Below, piece after piece: positions 9,008 through 17,804 of a DNA stretch of 64,000 nucleotides (its first letter is position 1; each line of letters starts with the position of its first letter). The translations under genes were made by a program, and so were the position numbers. The notes under the pieces were generated by a model. The model saw only the letters and a list, made by a program, of their open reading frames with translations, was not told the origin of the DNA and did no database searches. The stretch is from Roseivirga thermotolerans (GTDB lineage Bacteria; Bacteroidota; Bacteroidia; Cytophagales; Cyclobacteriaceae): contig NZ_BNAG01000001.1 of the NCBI RefSeq assembly GCF_014653175.1, positions 62,001-126,000 of the forward strand. Direction: 5' to 3'.

Positions 9008-9057
9008 GCCTATAAACCTGAAAAAGTTAACTAATTATTCTGTGAAAACACCACCTC

Positions 9058-9306
9058 TCAAAAACCCCGCTCCCATTTGCTAGCCTCCTGCTTACGCTTC
9101 ATTTCTCCGGACGCTATCATCTCGGCAAGCCGGGGATTCTGTTCAGTGGCTTTTGAGGTAAGGTGCCAGTAACCGCAGACCTGACATTCGTAAACGTTCT
9201 GTGGCCCTTCATGCGGAAGAAATCCTTTGTAAATGTGTTGATCGATCAAGGCTGTTTCGGCCAAATCTTGAGACATATACTGATATTTACCGCTGCTGCA
9301 AGACAT
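9058..9306 (-). CDS. Small hypothetical protein with CxxC knuckle
   Basis: An 82-residue protein without signal peptide or membrane segment. It contains YECQVCGYWHLTSK near 39-52, a CxxC followed by WH, which looks like half of a zinc ribbon, and a basic C-terminus. An MSCSS start adds one more cysteine. It lies 50 bases upstream of AraC copy 2 on the same strand and diverges from the helicase gene. I do not recognise a functional family; small proteins with a CxxCGYWH motif are a plausible conserved Bacteroidota group, but this is from memory. Confidence 0.65.
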   Translation of the reverse strand: MSCSSGKYQYMSQDLAETALIDQHIYKGFLPHEGPQNVYECQVCGYWHLTSKATEQNPRLAEMIASGEMKRKQEASKWERGF

Positions 9307-9392
9307 TGTGTAAAGTAAAGCATAGAATAGCGGAATTGGTTTGAAGCTTTGAACAAAAATTCATTCTTTTAACCAGCACCACAACCCATCTC

Positions 9393-11582
9393 ATGAATTA
9401 CCAACTGAACGAAATAGCCAAACTCACAGCCGATTTCATCAATACCACCGATAGGCACGTATTCCTAACAGGCAAAGCGGGAACAGGAAAAACCACCTTC
9501 CTCAAACATATCGTTCAGCATACACACAAGAAAACCATTGTGGCAGCTCCCACGGGAATTGCCGCCATCAATGCGCAGGGAGTTACCCTACATTCTCTTT
9601 TGCAACTTCCGTTTGGTGCATTTATTCCCGAAAGGGTGGTTCCACCTGATGTGAACACCCAATTCACCACACTGTACAATCTGTTTTCTAATCTGAGGTT
9701 CAATAGCTCCAAAAGGCAGCTCATTCGAGAAATGGAACTACTCATCATTGATGAAGTAAGTATGCTCCGTGCCGATTTGCTCGACTGCATAGACCACATG
9801 CTTCGCTACCTGAGAAAACGAAAGGATGTGCCCTTTGGAGGAGCTCAAATTCTTTTCATTGGCGACCTGCTTCAACTGCCTCCTGTGGTAAAAGACGATG
9901 AGTGGAACATCTTGAAGAGCTACTACAACTCCAGCTACTTTTTTGAAGCCAAGGCCCTTTCTGCGGCATCTCTAATTCATGTCGAATTGGAGAAAATCTA
10001 TCGTCAAAGCGATGATCAGTTCATTGCTATTCTCAACCGATTTAGGGAGAACAAACAAACCAGAGAAGATATTGAATTCCTGAATCAGTATTACAAGCCG
10101 GAGATGAACGAAGCGGAAGCTGATGGCTACATTCACCTCACCACACACAACCGCAAAGCTGATAATATCAACTCCGAACGACTGCGGGCCTTAGACTCCA
10201 AAAGCTATTCCTTTCACGCAGAAATTGTCAACGACTTTCCGGAAAATTCTTACCCCATTCCGGAAGAGTTGGTCTTGAAAGAAGGAGCTCAGGTCATGTT
10301 CATTAAGAATGACCCAAGCGGTGAAGGCCAGTTTTTCAATGGAAAAATCGGTCATGTTTCTCACCTGTCTTCAGGAACTATAAAAGTGAAATTCAGCAAT
10401 GGAGAGGAAGTAGATGTTCCGCAATATACCTGGGAGAACAAGCGATATTCCCTGAACAAAGACACCAACGAGATTGATGAGAAAGTTCTGGGAAGTTTCA
10501 CTCACTTTCCACTCAAACTGGCCTGGGCTGTTACTGTGCACAAAAGTCAGGGACTTACCTTCGAAAAAGCCATTTTGGATCTTTCGGGGGCTTTTACCCA
10601 AGGTCAGGTCTATGTGGCCCTTTCCAGGCTAACTTCTTTAGACGGGCTGGTACTTTCATCCAAAATACCGACCGATGGTTTCGATATTTCCAGTTCCATG
10701 CGAGAGTTTTCGGCTGCCAAGCCTTCTCTCGATGAACTTTCAAGCAGACTTTCGCAAGACCGAAATAAGTACCTGTTCCAGCTCATCTCCCAGCATTTCG
10801 ATTTTCAGGAGGTGGTCAGGAGTTTCCGAAGCCATATTTCCAGCTTCGATAAGCAGGAAAACCGTTCGCTCAAGCAGCAATTTCTGGAGTGGACCAATCA
10901 GTTGACAGACCCCATCTTCCCGCTCGAAAAAGTAGGCAAGAGTTTTCAGAGTCAAGCCTACTCGATCATCCATCAGGAACAAGACATTCAACAGCTTTCC
11001 GAACGTGTTAAAAAGGCCAAGGACTATTTCACTCCTATTCTAATGACGACCTATGATGCCATAAAGGAGCACGACAAAAACCTGAAGGATAAGACCAGGC
11101 TCAAAACCTACAGAAAGGAATTGAAGGAACTCTCCGAATTGCTCTTCAACAAGCAAATGGCCTTGTTAAGGGCCGGCCTGTATATTCAGTTTTTGGCCGA
11201 AGGCAAAACCCTCACTAAGCAAGATGTTCAGGATGTGCTGAAGGAACTGATTATACCCAAAACGGAAAAGAAGAAAGACAAAACACCCACCGCTGAAATC
11301 AGCTTTGCCTTATATAAAGAGGGTAAAACTGTGGAAGAAATCGCTAAGGAAAGAGGCTTTGTAACCTCCACTATTGAAGGCCATCTCTGCAAATACATAG
11401 AAACAGGAGATGTAAAAGCCACTGACCTGATTGAGGAAGAAAAGCTCAAAAACATCCTCAGCCTCATCACCCCAGAAACCACCAGCCTCACCGAAATCAA
11501 AAGCCAACTAGGCGATGAATACACTTATGGAGATGTGAGAGTGGCCATGACGGAGTGGAAGAGAATCAGGGTTAAGGATTAA
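9393..11582 (+). CDS. Pif1-like superfamily 1 DNA helicase
   Basis: A 729-residue ATPase. Walker A is GKAGTGKTT (~27-35); motif Ia TGIAAINAQG; Walker B LIIDEVSM (~116); motif III GDLLQLPPV; a C-terminal UvrD_C_2-type motif AVTVHKSQGLTFEK and YVALSRL (~365-405). These are the hallmarks of Pif1/RecD2 helicases. After the motor domain come ~320 extra residues: a coiled, charged region (~420-590) and a helix-turn-helix segment around 620-690 (YKEGKTVEEIAKERGF) seen in bacterial RecQ/Pif1 C-termini. Likely role: unwinding DNA or G-quadruplexes in replication and repair. It is divergent from the small CxxC gene. Confidence 0.88.
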   Translation: MNYQLNEIAKLTADFINTTDRHVFLTGKAGTGKTTFLKHIVQHTHKKTIVAAPTGIAAINAQGVTLHSLLQLPFGAFIPERVVPPDVNTQFTTLYNLFSNLRFNSSKRQLIREMELLIIDEVSMLRADLLDCIDHMLRYLRKRKDVPFGGAQILFIGDLLQLPPVVKDDEWNILKSYYNSSYFFEAKALSAASLIHVELEKIYRQSDDQFIAILNRFRENKQTREDIEFLNQYYKPEMNEAEADGYIHLTTHNRKADNINSERLRALDSKSYSFHAEIVNDFPENSYPIPEELVLKEGAQVMFIKNDPSGEGQFFNGKIGHVSHLSSGTIKVKFSNGEEVDVPQYTWENKRYSLNKDTNEIDEKVLGSFTHFPLKLAWAVTVHKSQGLTFEKAILDLSGAFTQGQVYVALSRLTSLDGLVLSSKIPTDGFDISSSMREFSAAKPSLDELSSRLSQDRNKYLFQLISQHFDFQEVVRSFRSHISSFDKQENRSLKQQFLEWTNQLTDPIFPLEKVGKSFQSQAYSIIHQEQDIQQLSERVKKAKDYFTPILMTTYDAIKEHDKNLKDKTRLKTYRKELKELSELLFNKQMALLRAGLYIQFLAEGKTLTKQDVQDVLKELIIPKTEKKKDKTPTAEISFALYKEGKTVEEIAKERGFVTSTIEGHLCKYIETGDVKATDLIEEEKLKNILSLITPETTSLTEIKSQLGDEYTYGDVRVAMTEWKRIRVKD

Positions 11583-11692
11583 ACGTCATTCTGGGATTTT
11601 CCTTCCAACTTCAAAAAAGAAAAGAAAAATATCCGGAATCTTATTTAGTATCATAAAGCCAATCAGCCATTAGTACGGAACAAAAAAGCCCT

Positions 11693-11700
11693 TACATTTG
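11693..11700 (+). promoter_or_regulatory. -7 element (TACATTTG) for tmRNA
   Basis: Exact TAnnTTTG match 34 bases before the mature tmRNA 5' end, giving a short processed leader as expected for ssrA precursors. No convincing -33 box was seen. Confidence 0.5.
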
Positions 11701-11734
11701 TAATCCTTTTGCAAACGGCAAAATTGAAACTTAT

Positions 11735-12103
11735 GGGGCCGACTGGAATTGACAGTAGGTGTAATGCAAGTGTAAGCATGCAGGGAGTTGTTAGTATTTC
11801 CCTTAAATAAAACTTTCATCATTTTAATTGGCGAAAGACAATACGCCCTTGCTGCCTAATCAGATTTAGATAGCAATGTGTCTCTCTCACCCCTCGTTCT
11901 GCCGGGTGGGAATATGAGACATCATCATGCAGAACTAGCGTAAGTGGATGTCGCGACACTTGCGTGAAATTAATCGCGGATAAGGTTTGGATTAGGGTGG
12001 TTGCTGTCCTTAACAAACTCGAAAACTAATCAGCAAATAAGCATGTAGAAGGCACTTAGTGTTCCTTATCTGGACGAGGGTTCGAATCCCTCCGGCTCCA
12101 CCA
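11735..12103 (+). ncRNA. ssrA: tmRNA (transfer-messenger RNA)
   Basis: The ends form a tRNA-like acceptor: 5' GGGGCCG pairs with CGGCTCC before A-CCA (one G-U), and the T arm reads GAGGG-TTCGAAT-CCCTC. The 5' part GGGGCCGACTGG and the encoded CCA at 12101-12103 are typical. The resume codon is probably GGC at 11830, giving the tag GERQYALAA followed by TAA at 11857-11859; Bacteroidota tags of the form GExxYALAA are known. With SmpB it rescues stalled ribosomes and tags proteins for proteolysis. Length 369 bases is normal. It is one-piece, not permuted. Confidence 0.95.
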
Positions 12104-12135
12104 TAAAAAGAGGCCACACTTGTGGTCTTTTTTAT
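12104..12135 (+). terminator. Rho-independent terminator of ssrA
   Basis: Starting directly after the CCA end, an A-rich 5' arm leads into AGGCCACA, a short loop and TGTGGTCT followed by six T residues. The stem is about 10 bp with two G-U pairs. Confidence 0.8.
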
Positions 12136-12469
12136 TGTCCGATTTAGGGTTTTGAGAACCCGGGCAGAGGGCTTGAAACCTTATGGTTCGTTAGAGGATA
12201 TACGGCATGCTTGTGCGTATGAGCCATCCACCGGTTCACATTTCCCCTCCGAAGCTTCGACATAGGCGGTCTTTTAAGTTTCCCATCTTGAGCGCAGCCG
12301 AAAGATCGGCCAAGCCTTCTTATTGGGCAGATCCCTCTGCTTCGGTCGGGATGGAAAACAAAGAACCCGCCTTTGTAAACTCCGGGCTCTTGGCAGTTCC
12401 TTGTTACTTTTTCCTCAAACTTTAAACTTTGAACTCTGAACATGTAACTCAAATTTATATCTTGCGGCA
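12136..12469 (+). other. Intergenic region before dnaX with a possible dispersed repeat
   Basis: No coding signal is convincing here. Around 12330-12352 there is a small imperfect palindrome: GATCCC, a TCTGCTTCGGTC centre, then GGGATG. Together with the preceding GAGCGCAGCCGAAAGATCGGCC it looks like a short repetitive intergenic element of the kind scattered in Cytophagales genomes (from memory). The right end holds TATCTTGC at 12458-12465, a promoter-like core for dnaX, only four bases before its ATG. Confidence 0.4.
12458..12465 (+). promoter_or_regulatory. Promoter core (TATCTTGC) for dnaX, implying a near-leaderless mRNA
   Basis: A TAnnTTGC core ends four bases before the dnaX ATG at 12470. 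If used, transcription would start at or very near the start codon. Confidence 0.35.
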
Positions 12470-13585
12470 ATGGAAAAATTCGTTGTCTCGGCAAGGAAGT
12501 ACAGACCGGTTGGTTTTGAGGAAGTTGTGGGTCAGGAGCACATCACTACTACCCTAAAAAACGCAATTGATAATGAGCAACTGGCTCAAGCACTACTCTT
12601 TTGTGGTCCCAGAGGGGTTGGAAAAACCACCTGCGCCAGAATTGTAGCCAGACTCATCAACGAACAGTCTATAGATAATCCCCTATTAGGCAACGATTCC
12701 TTTAATATCTATGAACTCGATGCGGCCTCCAACAACTCGGTAGACGATATCCGAAACCTGATCGATCAGGTGCGTTATCCTCCGCAGCAGGGCAAATTCA
12801 AGGTCTACATCATAGATGAGGTTCACATGCTTTCGAACCAGGCCTTCAATGCATTTTTGAAGACCCTGGAAGAGCCGCCTTCTTACGCCATTTTTATTCT
12901 GGCGACAACAGAGAAACATAAAGTAATTCCTACTATACTTTCCCGTTGTCAGATTTTCGACTTCAACAGAATTGAGGTAAGTGATATCTCAGGTCAGCTG
13001 AAAATGATTGCTGAGAAAGAAGGCATTGAGGCAGAAGATGAAGCGCTGAACCTGATTGCTCAAAAGGCAGATGGAGCTATGCGTGACGCCCTCTCCCTCT
13101 TCGATCTGATTGTTACCTTCTCTCATGGCAAAAAGGTTACCTATCAGGCCACAATAGACAACCTTCACATTCTGGACTACGACTACTACTTTAGAATGAC
13201 GGAAGCGTTGTTTAACGAAGACACCCCGGCTACTCTCTTGCTGTTTGATGAAATTTTGAAAAAAGGTTTTGACGGTCATAATTTCATTGTGGGACTAAGT
13301 GGTCATTTCAGAGACCTTATGGTGTGTAAAGACAATGCCACCATTCAATTATTGGAGGTTTCGGATACTGTAAAGGCTAAATATCAGGCCCAGGCCAACG
13401 AAGTGCCCATGTCGTTTTTACTCACCGCGCTGAACGTGGCCAACCAATGCGACATTCATTACAAAGCCAGTAAAAACCAGCGTTTACACGTGGAGCTTGC
13501 TCTCTTGAAAATGGCTCACCTAAAAAGAGCCATTCAGTTGGCCGAGGTGAGTGTTGCAGACGATTCATCAAAAAAAAAAGCCTAA
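12470..13585 (+). CDS. dnaX: DNA polymerase III gamma subunit (zero-frame product of dnaX)
   Basis: A 371-residue clamp-loader ATPase. N-terminal ARKYRPVGFEEVVGQEH, Walker A GPRGVGKTT (~44-52), the DnaX signature ELDAASNNSVDDIR, Walker B IIDEVHML, sensor 1 LATTEKHK and SRCQIFDF. It covers DnaX domains I-III (motor plus collar). The cysteine zinc module seen in E. coli DnaX between Walker A and ELDAASN is absent. The frame ends just after a run of ten A residues (13570-13579) with codons TCA AAA AAA AAA GCC TAA. The -1 frame is open from that run through 14265 and encodes the tau-specific region. I read this as gamma made in frame and tau made by -1 slippage. Confidence 0.9.
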   Translation: MEKFVVSARKYRPVGFEEVVGQEHITTTLKNAIDNEQLAQALLFCGPRGVGKTTCARIVARLINEQSIDNPLLGNDSFNIYELDAASNNSVDDIRNLIDQVRYPPQQGKFKVYIIDEVHMLSNQAFNAFLKTLEEPPSYAIFILATTEKHKVIPTILSRCQIFDFNRIEVSDISGQLKMIAEKEGIEAEDEALNLIAQKADGAMRDALSLFDLIVTFSHGKKVTYQATIDNLHILDYDYYFRMTEALFNEDTPATLLLFDEILKKGFDGHNFIVGLSGHFRDLMVCKDNATIQLLEVSDTVKAKYQAQANEVPMSFLLTALNVANQCDIHYKASKNQRLHVELALLKMAHLKRAIQLAEVSVADDSSKKKA

Positions 13586-13599
13586 CGCAGCCTGAGGCT
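13570..13599 (+). promoter_or_regulatory. Putative dnaX recoding site (A10 run plus small stem-loop)
   Basis: Ten A residues at 13570-13579 followed by G; the zero-frame stop TAA lies at 13583-13585; a compact hairpin AGCC-TGA-GGCT follows at 13589-13599. The A run fits both -1 ribosomal slippage (A-AAA-AAA) and RNA polymerase slippage as described for Thermus dnaX. Confidence 0.6.
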
Positions 13600-14265
13600 A
13601 CCGAACCTCAAGACGAAACGCCCGATCGTTCCTCTTCACCATTAGTGCCGGAGACCAATGCCACTCAGGCACCCACCAGCGAAGCGATAACAGTTGCCGA
13701 AAAGGCCCCTTCTACCTCTAAAGCGGAGGTTGCTCAAGCCGCCAAACCCGAGCCTACTACTAGTCGCCCAAAGCTTAGAAAGCCTCTCAGCACCAAAACC
13801 ATGGATATTCCAACGGACCTGAGTGCACTCAAGAAGGTGATTAGCAAGCCGAAAGAAGATATACAGGAAAAGGAAAAGGAGCCTACAGGACCTACTCGCC
13901 AGAAAAGCTTTGATGCGGCAACTCTGCAAAGGGAATGGATGGCTTTTGTAGAGCAACGACAGAAAATGGGGCTCACTCAGGAAGTACTCATTCTTAAAGA
14001 GCCTTATACTCTAAACGGAGAGCAAATTACCGTAACCATAGCCAATGAAGCCCTTGAACCAACCTTTGAGAAATTCAGAGGAGATCTTCTGCAATTTTTA
14101 AGAGACAGACTGGAAAACGACCTAATTACTGTTCGGTCTGAGGTAAGAGAAATGGAGCGGGAGAAAATGCTTTATACCGATAGAGAAAAGTTTGAACACC
14201 TCAAACGAAAATACCCTGCCTTGCGCGATCTTCAGGATAAACTGGGGTTAGACCCTGAATTTTAA
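13579..14265 (+). CDS. dnaX: tau-specific C-terminal region of DnaX, reached by -1 frameshift
   Basis: From the A run the -1 frame is open for about 228 codons. It begins with a proline/threonine-rich linker and then an acidic-basic region (LRKPLSTKTM, ISKPKEDIQ), ending in a folded domain (REWMAFVEQRQKMG, QREWM, EKFRGDLLQFLRD, LGLDPEF) like the C-terminus of Bacteroidota DnaX. There is no good independent start: the only in-frame start before the domain is GTG at 13645, without an RBS. Joined to the upstream frame it gives a ~598-residue tau, the normal size. The alternative is a sequencing error or natural disruption in the A run. Confidence 0.75.
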   Translation, partial: SLTQPEATEPQDETPDRSSSPLVPETNATQAPTSEAITVAEKAPSTSKAEVAQAAKPEPTTSRPKLRKPLSTKTMDIPTDLSALKKVISKPKEDIQEKEKEPTGPTRQKSFDAATLQREWMAFVEQRQKMGLTQEVLILKEPYTLNGEQITVTIANEALEPTFEKFRGDLLQFLRDRLENDLITVRSEVREMEREKMLYTDREKFEHLKRKYPALRDLQDKLGLDPEF

Positions 14266-14289
14266 GCAGCGGTTCCCCCGGGATTCCGG

Positions 14290-15201
14290 CTAAAACTTTA
14301 AGGTAAAGCCAACCGTTATCACGTTTTTCAACTGCACATCGCGCCCCCGGGTACCATCCGACCGTGTGACCTTTACATCATCATCATAGATGAGCTGCGT
14401 ATTTACTTTTGACTGTATAAAATCGTTGACTTTCAGGTTTAAACCAGCTTCTATATTCACCACCGTGTTGGGGAATTTTTCATAGTTGGAGAAGAAGTTG
14501 TAATTGGTTTTGAGCTCTACATTCTTCATTAAAGTTCTCTCAAAAGTACCAATGAGAGATATTCCGGCCTCCGAACGTATTTTTTCTCCGGCAATAACTC
14601 CAAACGACCCGGCCCTTGATAACGAGTCGTTGAGCACAAAGGTAAATCGGCCGGTAAATGGGGCCAGTGTAGCCGATAAGCCGGCTTGCGGTCTGTAGGT
14701 CAAACCAAGAGAAGCCTGCAAATATCCAGGAGCCATGAAGTCCGATATGAGTACTCTGCGTTTCTCCGATTGGCCTGCCACATTTTCCAGCTTAACCCCT
14801 TCGTCCATCTGGGTTCTAAAATTAATGGCGGCAGACATCAGAATCATTTGGCTAAACTTCTGACTGTACTTACTGGAGAGAATAATGGCATCGTCTGTCT
14901 TTTCAAAGCGATTGGTATTATCTCCTTTTCGAATTACTCCGTAACCAAACTTGGCTCTGTTTTCCCATACCACCTCTTCGCGTTCGTAGTTGGCAAACCC
15001 CTCCAAGGTACCTCCAATGGCCAAAGAAGACTCACCACCGGCTGCCCAGTTGGTCAATCCCACTTGTTGAATGTTCAATGCGAAAGAGCCTCCGTTTTTC
15101 CAATACACCACCGAGTCGGCCGCTGCCTCGGAGGAAGCGTTCTGTGCCCAAACCTGTTGAATTGAAAAGAGGAATAAGAATAGAATAGTCTTTTGAGTCA
15201 T
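14290..15201 (-). CDS. DUF3078 family exported protein
   Basis: A 303-residue protein with a signal peptide (~1-19, ending QVWAQ). The N-terminal WKNGGSFALNIQQVGLTNWA and GGESSLAIGG match DUF3078, and the rest is a series of amphipathic strands ending KNVITVGFTLKF, with the terminal phenylalanine typical of outer-membrane beta-barrels. It is probably an outer-membrane protein of unknown function, widespread in Bacteroidota. It is convergent with dnaX (24 bases apart). Confidence 0.82.
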   Translation of the reverse strand: MTQKTILFLFLFSIQQVWAQNASSEAAADSVVYWKNGGSFALNIQQVGLTNWAAGGESSLAIGGTLEGFANYEREEVVWENRAKFGYGVIRKGDNTNRFEKTDDAIILSSKYSQKFSQMILMSAAINFRTQMDEGVKLENVAGQSEKRRVLISDFMAPGYLQASLGLTYRPQAGLSATLAPFTGRFTFVLNDSLSRAGSFGVIAGEKIRSEAGISLIGTFERTLMKNVELKTNYNFFSNYEKFPNTVVNIEAGLNLKVNDFIQSKVNTQLIYDDDVKVTRSDGTRGRDVQLKNVITVGFTLKF

Positions 15202-15217
15202 TCCTATGATTCTGCTG

Positions 15218-15225
15218 CAAATGTA
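15218..15225 (-). promoter_or_regulatory. -7 element (TACATTTG) for the DUF3078 gene
   Basis: Minus strand TACATTTGC ends 16 bases before the ATG at 15201; exact TAnnTTTG match. Confidence 0.5.
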
Positions 15226-15285
15226 CGGGAGTAATCCAACCCCTAAAAATTCAAGGAAGCTTTTTGTCCAAAATGGTATTGTGCG

Positions 15286-17163
15286 TTAATTGGGCTTTCT
15301 GATGATCAGTTTTTCTCCAAGAGACAACGTATGGTCTGCCTTGTTATTCCACCGTTTTATATCTTCTATTTCAACTTCATATTTTTTGGATATCGACCAC
15401 ATAGTTTCTCCTTTGGCCACTTGATGAGTAATGATTTGAGGCTCTTTTACTTTGGGAGCATACCTTTCTCTGGGAACGAGCAACTTTAACTCTTGCCCAA
15501 TTTGCAGGCCATCGCTTAGTTTCAGATTATTCCATTCCAGAATTTCATCAATTTCTACTGCATATTCCTTGGCTATAGCAAAGAAGGTTTCCTGGTACCT
15601 GACCCGGTGAACAACCACCGTGTCCCGGGCCGTATTTGTGAGCGGTCTGATGGGTGTAGGTTCAATAAACACCTCATTATCATCGCGCAAAGGCAATTCA
15701 ACGGTTTTTGGCCTCACGTTTTCCTGGATGGTCCTTTCAGGCTGAACAGGTTTTTCAGGCTCCGGCTCGGGGGTGCTCTCAGGTAACGAAACCCGACTGT
15801 ACTCTACGGGAATATCTTTAGGCCTGATAAATCGGAGCCACAGCACACGCCCCACTTTCAATTGCTCCGCCTCTTTTATCCTGTTCTTTTGCATTAGCTT
15901 TTTCAGCTTTATGCCATAGTCTTGCGATATGCCCCACAGGGTTTCTCCGGGCTGTACAATATGGTAATGAACCTTACCCTTGTTGCGCTTTTTCTTTAGG
16001 TAGTAGTACCTGTCGGCTCTCACATTGCCTCTTTCACCAATGTCATTGAACTTCATCAGCCTTTCCGTTTTTACCCCCGTGCGGGCCGAAAGGCTTTGCA
16101 GATTGTCATTGCTTTTAGCTCGAACTGCAGGTATTCCGTTCAGCTCAATATTTCCGGGCTCATAGGCCTTGGCGGTGTTTCCCGTAATCTGCGGAAAAGC
16201 TCCTACGTTGCCAGCAATTGGCCTGAAGCGCATGCGTCTGGTTTCGGCCTTTGTGGTACTTTCCGAACGGTTATTCGAAGAGGCAGAACGCGACTTGTCT
16301 GCTTCATTAGTTTTCTGCGGTTCATCGCGCCTTACCACTACAGGTCCGCCTTTTTTAGCATCGGGATAGAATACCAGATAAGACTTATCGTCCGGAATCT
16401 GAGATTGGTTGAGCCATTTATTATAAGCCCTCAACTCATTGAAATCGGTACCTGTTGCCTGGCTCACCTGCCGCAAGGTTTTCCCTCGGCCTTCATAGCT
16501 GTGTAAACTCATATCGCTACGATACTTACCGTTGCCCACATAATCTTTAAAGGCCAGGTAATGAGCTATGAATTTCTTTATGTACCAGTGCGTTTTGCCA
16601 TCAATTACCATCGACTTTGCTCCGTACAACTTATCGTCAACAGAGCGCTGGGTACCGGTGAGCCCCTGTAAATACGACTGAAGCGAAAGCACCCAGTTAT
16701 CGAACACAAAGTTGCTTCGCTTAAAATATTTGGTAGCTCCAACGGTTGCTGCCACAATGTGCTTCCGTTCGTCTACCACGTTGTCTACCCGTAAGCCTAA
16801 TTCCTGAGCCGATGCTTTTTTGAACTGCCAGAAACCCACGGCATTGGAAGATGATACTGTATCGGATACAAACTGACTCTCTTGAATGGGCAGGTATTTA
16901 AAATCTTCCGGAATTCCTTCCTGGCGAAGCACCTCTTCTACATAAGGCATATACAGGCGAGACCTGTCTACAAGGCGCTGAAAATGGTACTGACTGCGGG
17001 TAAGCAGGTCTAAGGTTTGCTCAATTTCCTTCTTGGCATCGGACTGTATTTTGAGCCTGACCCCGGCAAATTCCATTTCATTGGGGACAGTGATTGGAGC
17101 TTGCGCTAATGAACGTAGCGAAGCCAGCAGGAGAATGAGTAGTGCGGTGAAAGTCTTTCTCAC
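15286..17163 (-). CDS. Lytic transglycosylase with LysM repeats (MltD-like)
   Basis: A 625-residue exported protein. After a signal peptide (~1-20) comes a transglycosylase SLT domain (~70-200): PEDFKYLPIQESQF contains the catalytic glutamate, followed by AVGFWQFKKASAQ and YLQGLTG. A linker rich in charged residues is followed by LysM domains (VQPGETLWGISQDYG, VRYQETFFAIAKEY, VAKGETMWSISKKY). It cleaves peptidoglycan glycan strands in the periplasm. It starts with GTG, and GTGA overlaps the stop of the O-methyltransferase gene, so the two are co-transcribed. Confidence 0.88.
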   Translation of the reverse strand: MRKTFTALLILLLASLRSLAQAPITVPNEMEFAGVRLKIQSDAKKEIEQTLDLLTRSQYHFQRLVDRSRLYMPYVEEVLRQEGIPEDFKYLPIQESQFVSDTVSSSNAVGFWQFKKASAQELGLRVDNVVDERKHIVAATVGATKYFKRSNFVFDNWVLSLQSYLQGLTGTQRSVDDKLYGAKSMVIDGKTHWYIKKFIAHYLAFKDYVGNGKYRSDMSLHSYEGRGKTLRQVSQATGTDFNELRAYNKWLNQSQIPDDKSYLVFYPDAKKGGPVVVRRDEPQKTNEADKSRSASSNNRSESTTKAETRRMRFRPIAGNVGAFPQITGNTAKAYEPGNIELNGIPAVRAKSNDNLQSLSARTGVKTERLMKFNDIGERGNVRADRYYYLKKKRNKGKVHYHIVQPGETLWGISQDYGIKLKKLMQKNRIKEAEQLKVGRVLWLRFIRPKDIPVEYSRVSLPESTPEPEPEKPVQPERTIQENVRPKTVELPLRDDNEVFIEPTPIRPLTNTARDTVVVHRVRYQETFFAIAKEYAVEIDEILEWNNLKLSDGLQIGQELKLLVPRERYAPKVKEPQIITHQVAKGETMWSISKKYEVEIEDIKRWNNKADHTLSLGEKLIIRKPN

Positions 17164-17804
17164 TGTATTCTTCTTACCACCATCAGGCCATCTCTAATGG
17201 GGAACAAAACGTTTTCAACTCGATCATCTTCGTGAACAGAACGATTAAAATCGAGTATGGCTTGCGTATCGGCATCAATTTTCTTGTCAGTTTTTACCAC
17301 TTTGCCACTCCACAAAACGTTGTCGGCTATGATAAAACCACCAATACGCACTTTTTGCAACACTAAGTTAAAGTAATTCAGGTAATTTTTCTTGTCGGCA
17401 TCTATGAAAACTAAATCGAAAGGTCCCTCAATTTCAGGGATTAGCTGCATGGCATCGCCAATTCTAAAGTCAATACTATCGGTGAGGCCGGCTTCAGAAA
17501 AATAAGCTCTTACAGAAGCCTCCAGTTCCTCATTCTTATCTATGGTGATCAATTTTCCACCGGCCACCAGCCCTTCTGCCATGCAAATGGCCGAATACCC
17601 CGTATAAGTGCCAATTTCCAGAATTCTTTGCGGTTGGATCATATGACTAAGCATAGAAAGTACCCGGCCTTGCAAATGCCCTGAAAGCATGCGTGGCATG
17701 AGCACTTTTTGATGGGTTTCTCTATTCACCCTGCTCAGTAGTTCACTTTCCTTATCAGTATGCTCTTCTACATACCTTTGTATGTCTTCGGGAATAAAAT
17801 CCAT
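17160..17804 (-). CDS. SAM-dependent O-methyltransferase (class I, caffeoyl-CoA/catechol type)
   Basis: A 214-residue protein with the family motifs ILEIGTYTGYSAICMAEGL (SAM motif I), FDLVFIDADKKNYLNYF (metal-binding aspartates) and GGFIIADNVLWSGKV. Members methylate catechol-like hydroxyls with a divalent metal. The substrate in this organism is unknown. It is the middle gene of a tight minus-strand operon: its ATG overlaps the M16 peptidase stop by one base (TAATG), and its stop overlaps the transglycosylase start. Confidence 0.9.
   Translation of the reverse strand: MDFIPEDIQRYVEEHTDKESELLSRVNRETHQKVLMPRMLSGHLQGRVLSMLSHMIQPQRILEIGTYTGYSAICMAEGLVAGGKLITIDKNEELEASVRAYFSEAGLTDSIDFRIGDAMQLIPEIEGPFDLVFIDADKKNYLNYFNLVLQKVRIGGFIIADNVLWSGKVVKTDKKIDADTQAILDFNRSVHEDDRVENVLFPIRDGLMVVRRIQ

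Noticed and set aside
9515-9799. Minus-strand ORF inside the helicase gene
   Set aside because: Overlaps the Walker A to Walker B part of a clear helicase; no support for coding.
11735-12103. A tRNA gene, from the TTCGAAT T-arm and CCA end
   Set aside because: The T arm and acceptor belong to tmRNA; there is no anticodon arm at tRNA spacing.
12144-12494. ORFs on both strands in the dnaX upstream gap
   Set aside because: Composition follows a repetitive intergenic element; no start context or domain, and one overlaps the dnaX start.
13645-14265. Independent gene starting at GTG 13645
   Set aside because: The same frame is open back to the A run and the sequence is the DnaX C-terminal domain; a separate start has no RBS or promoter.
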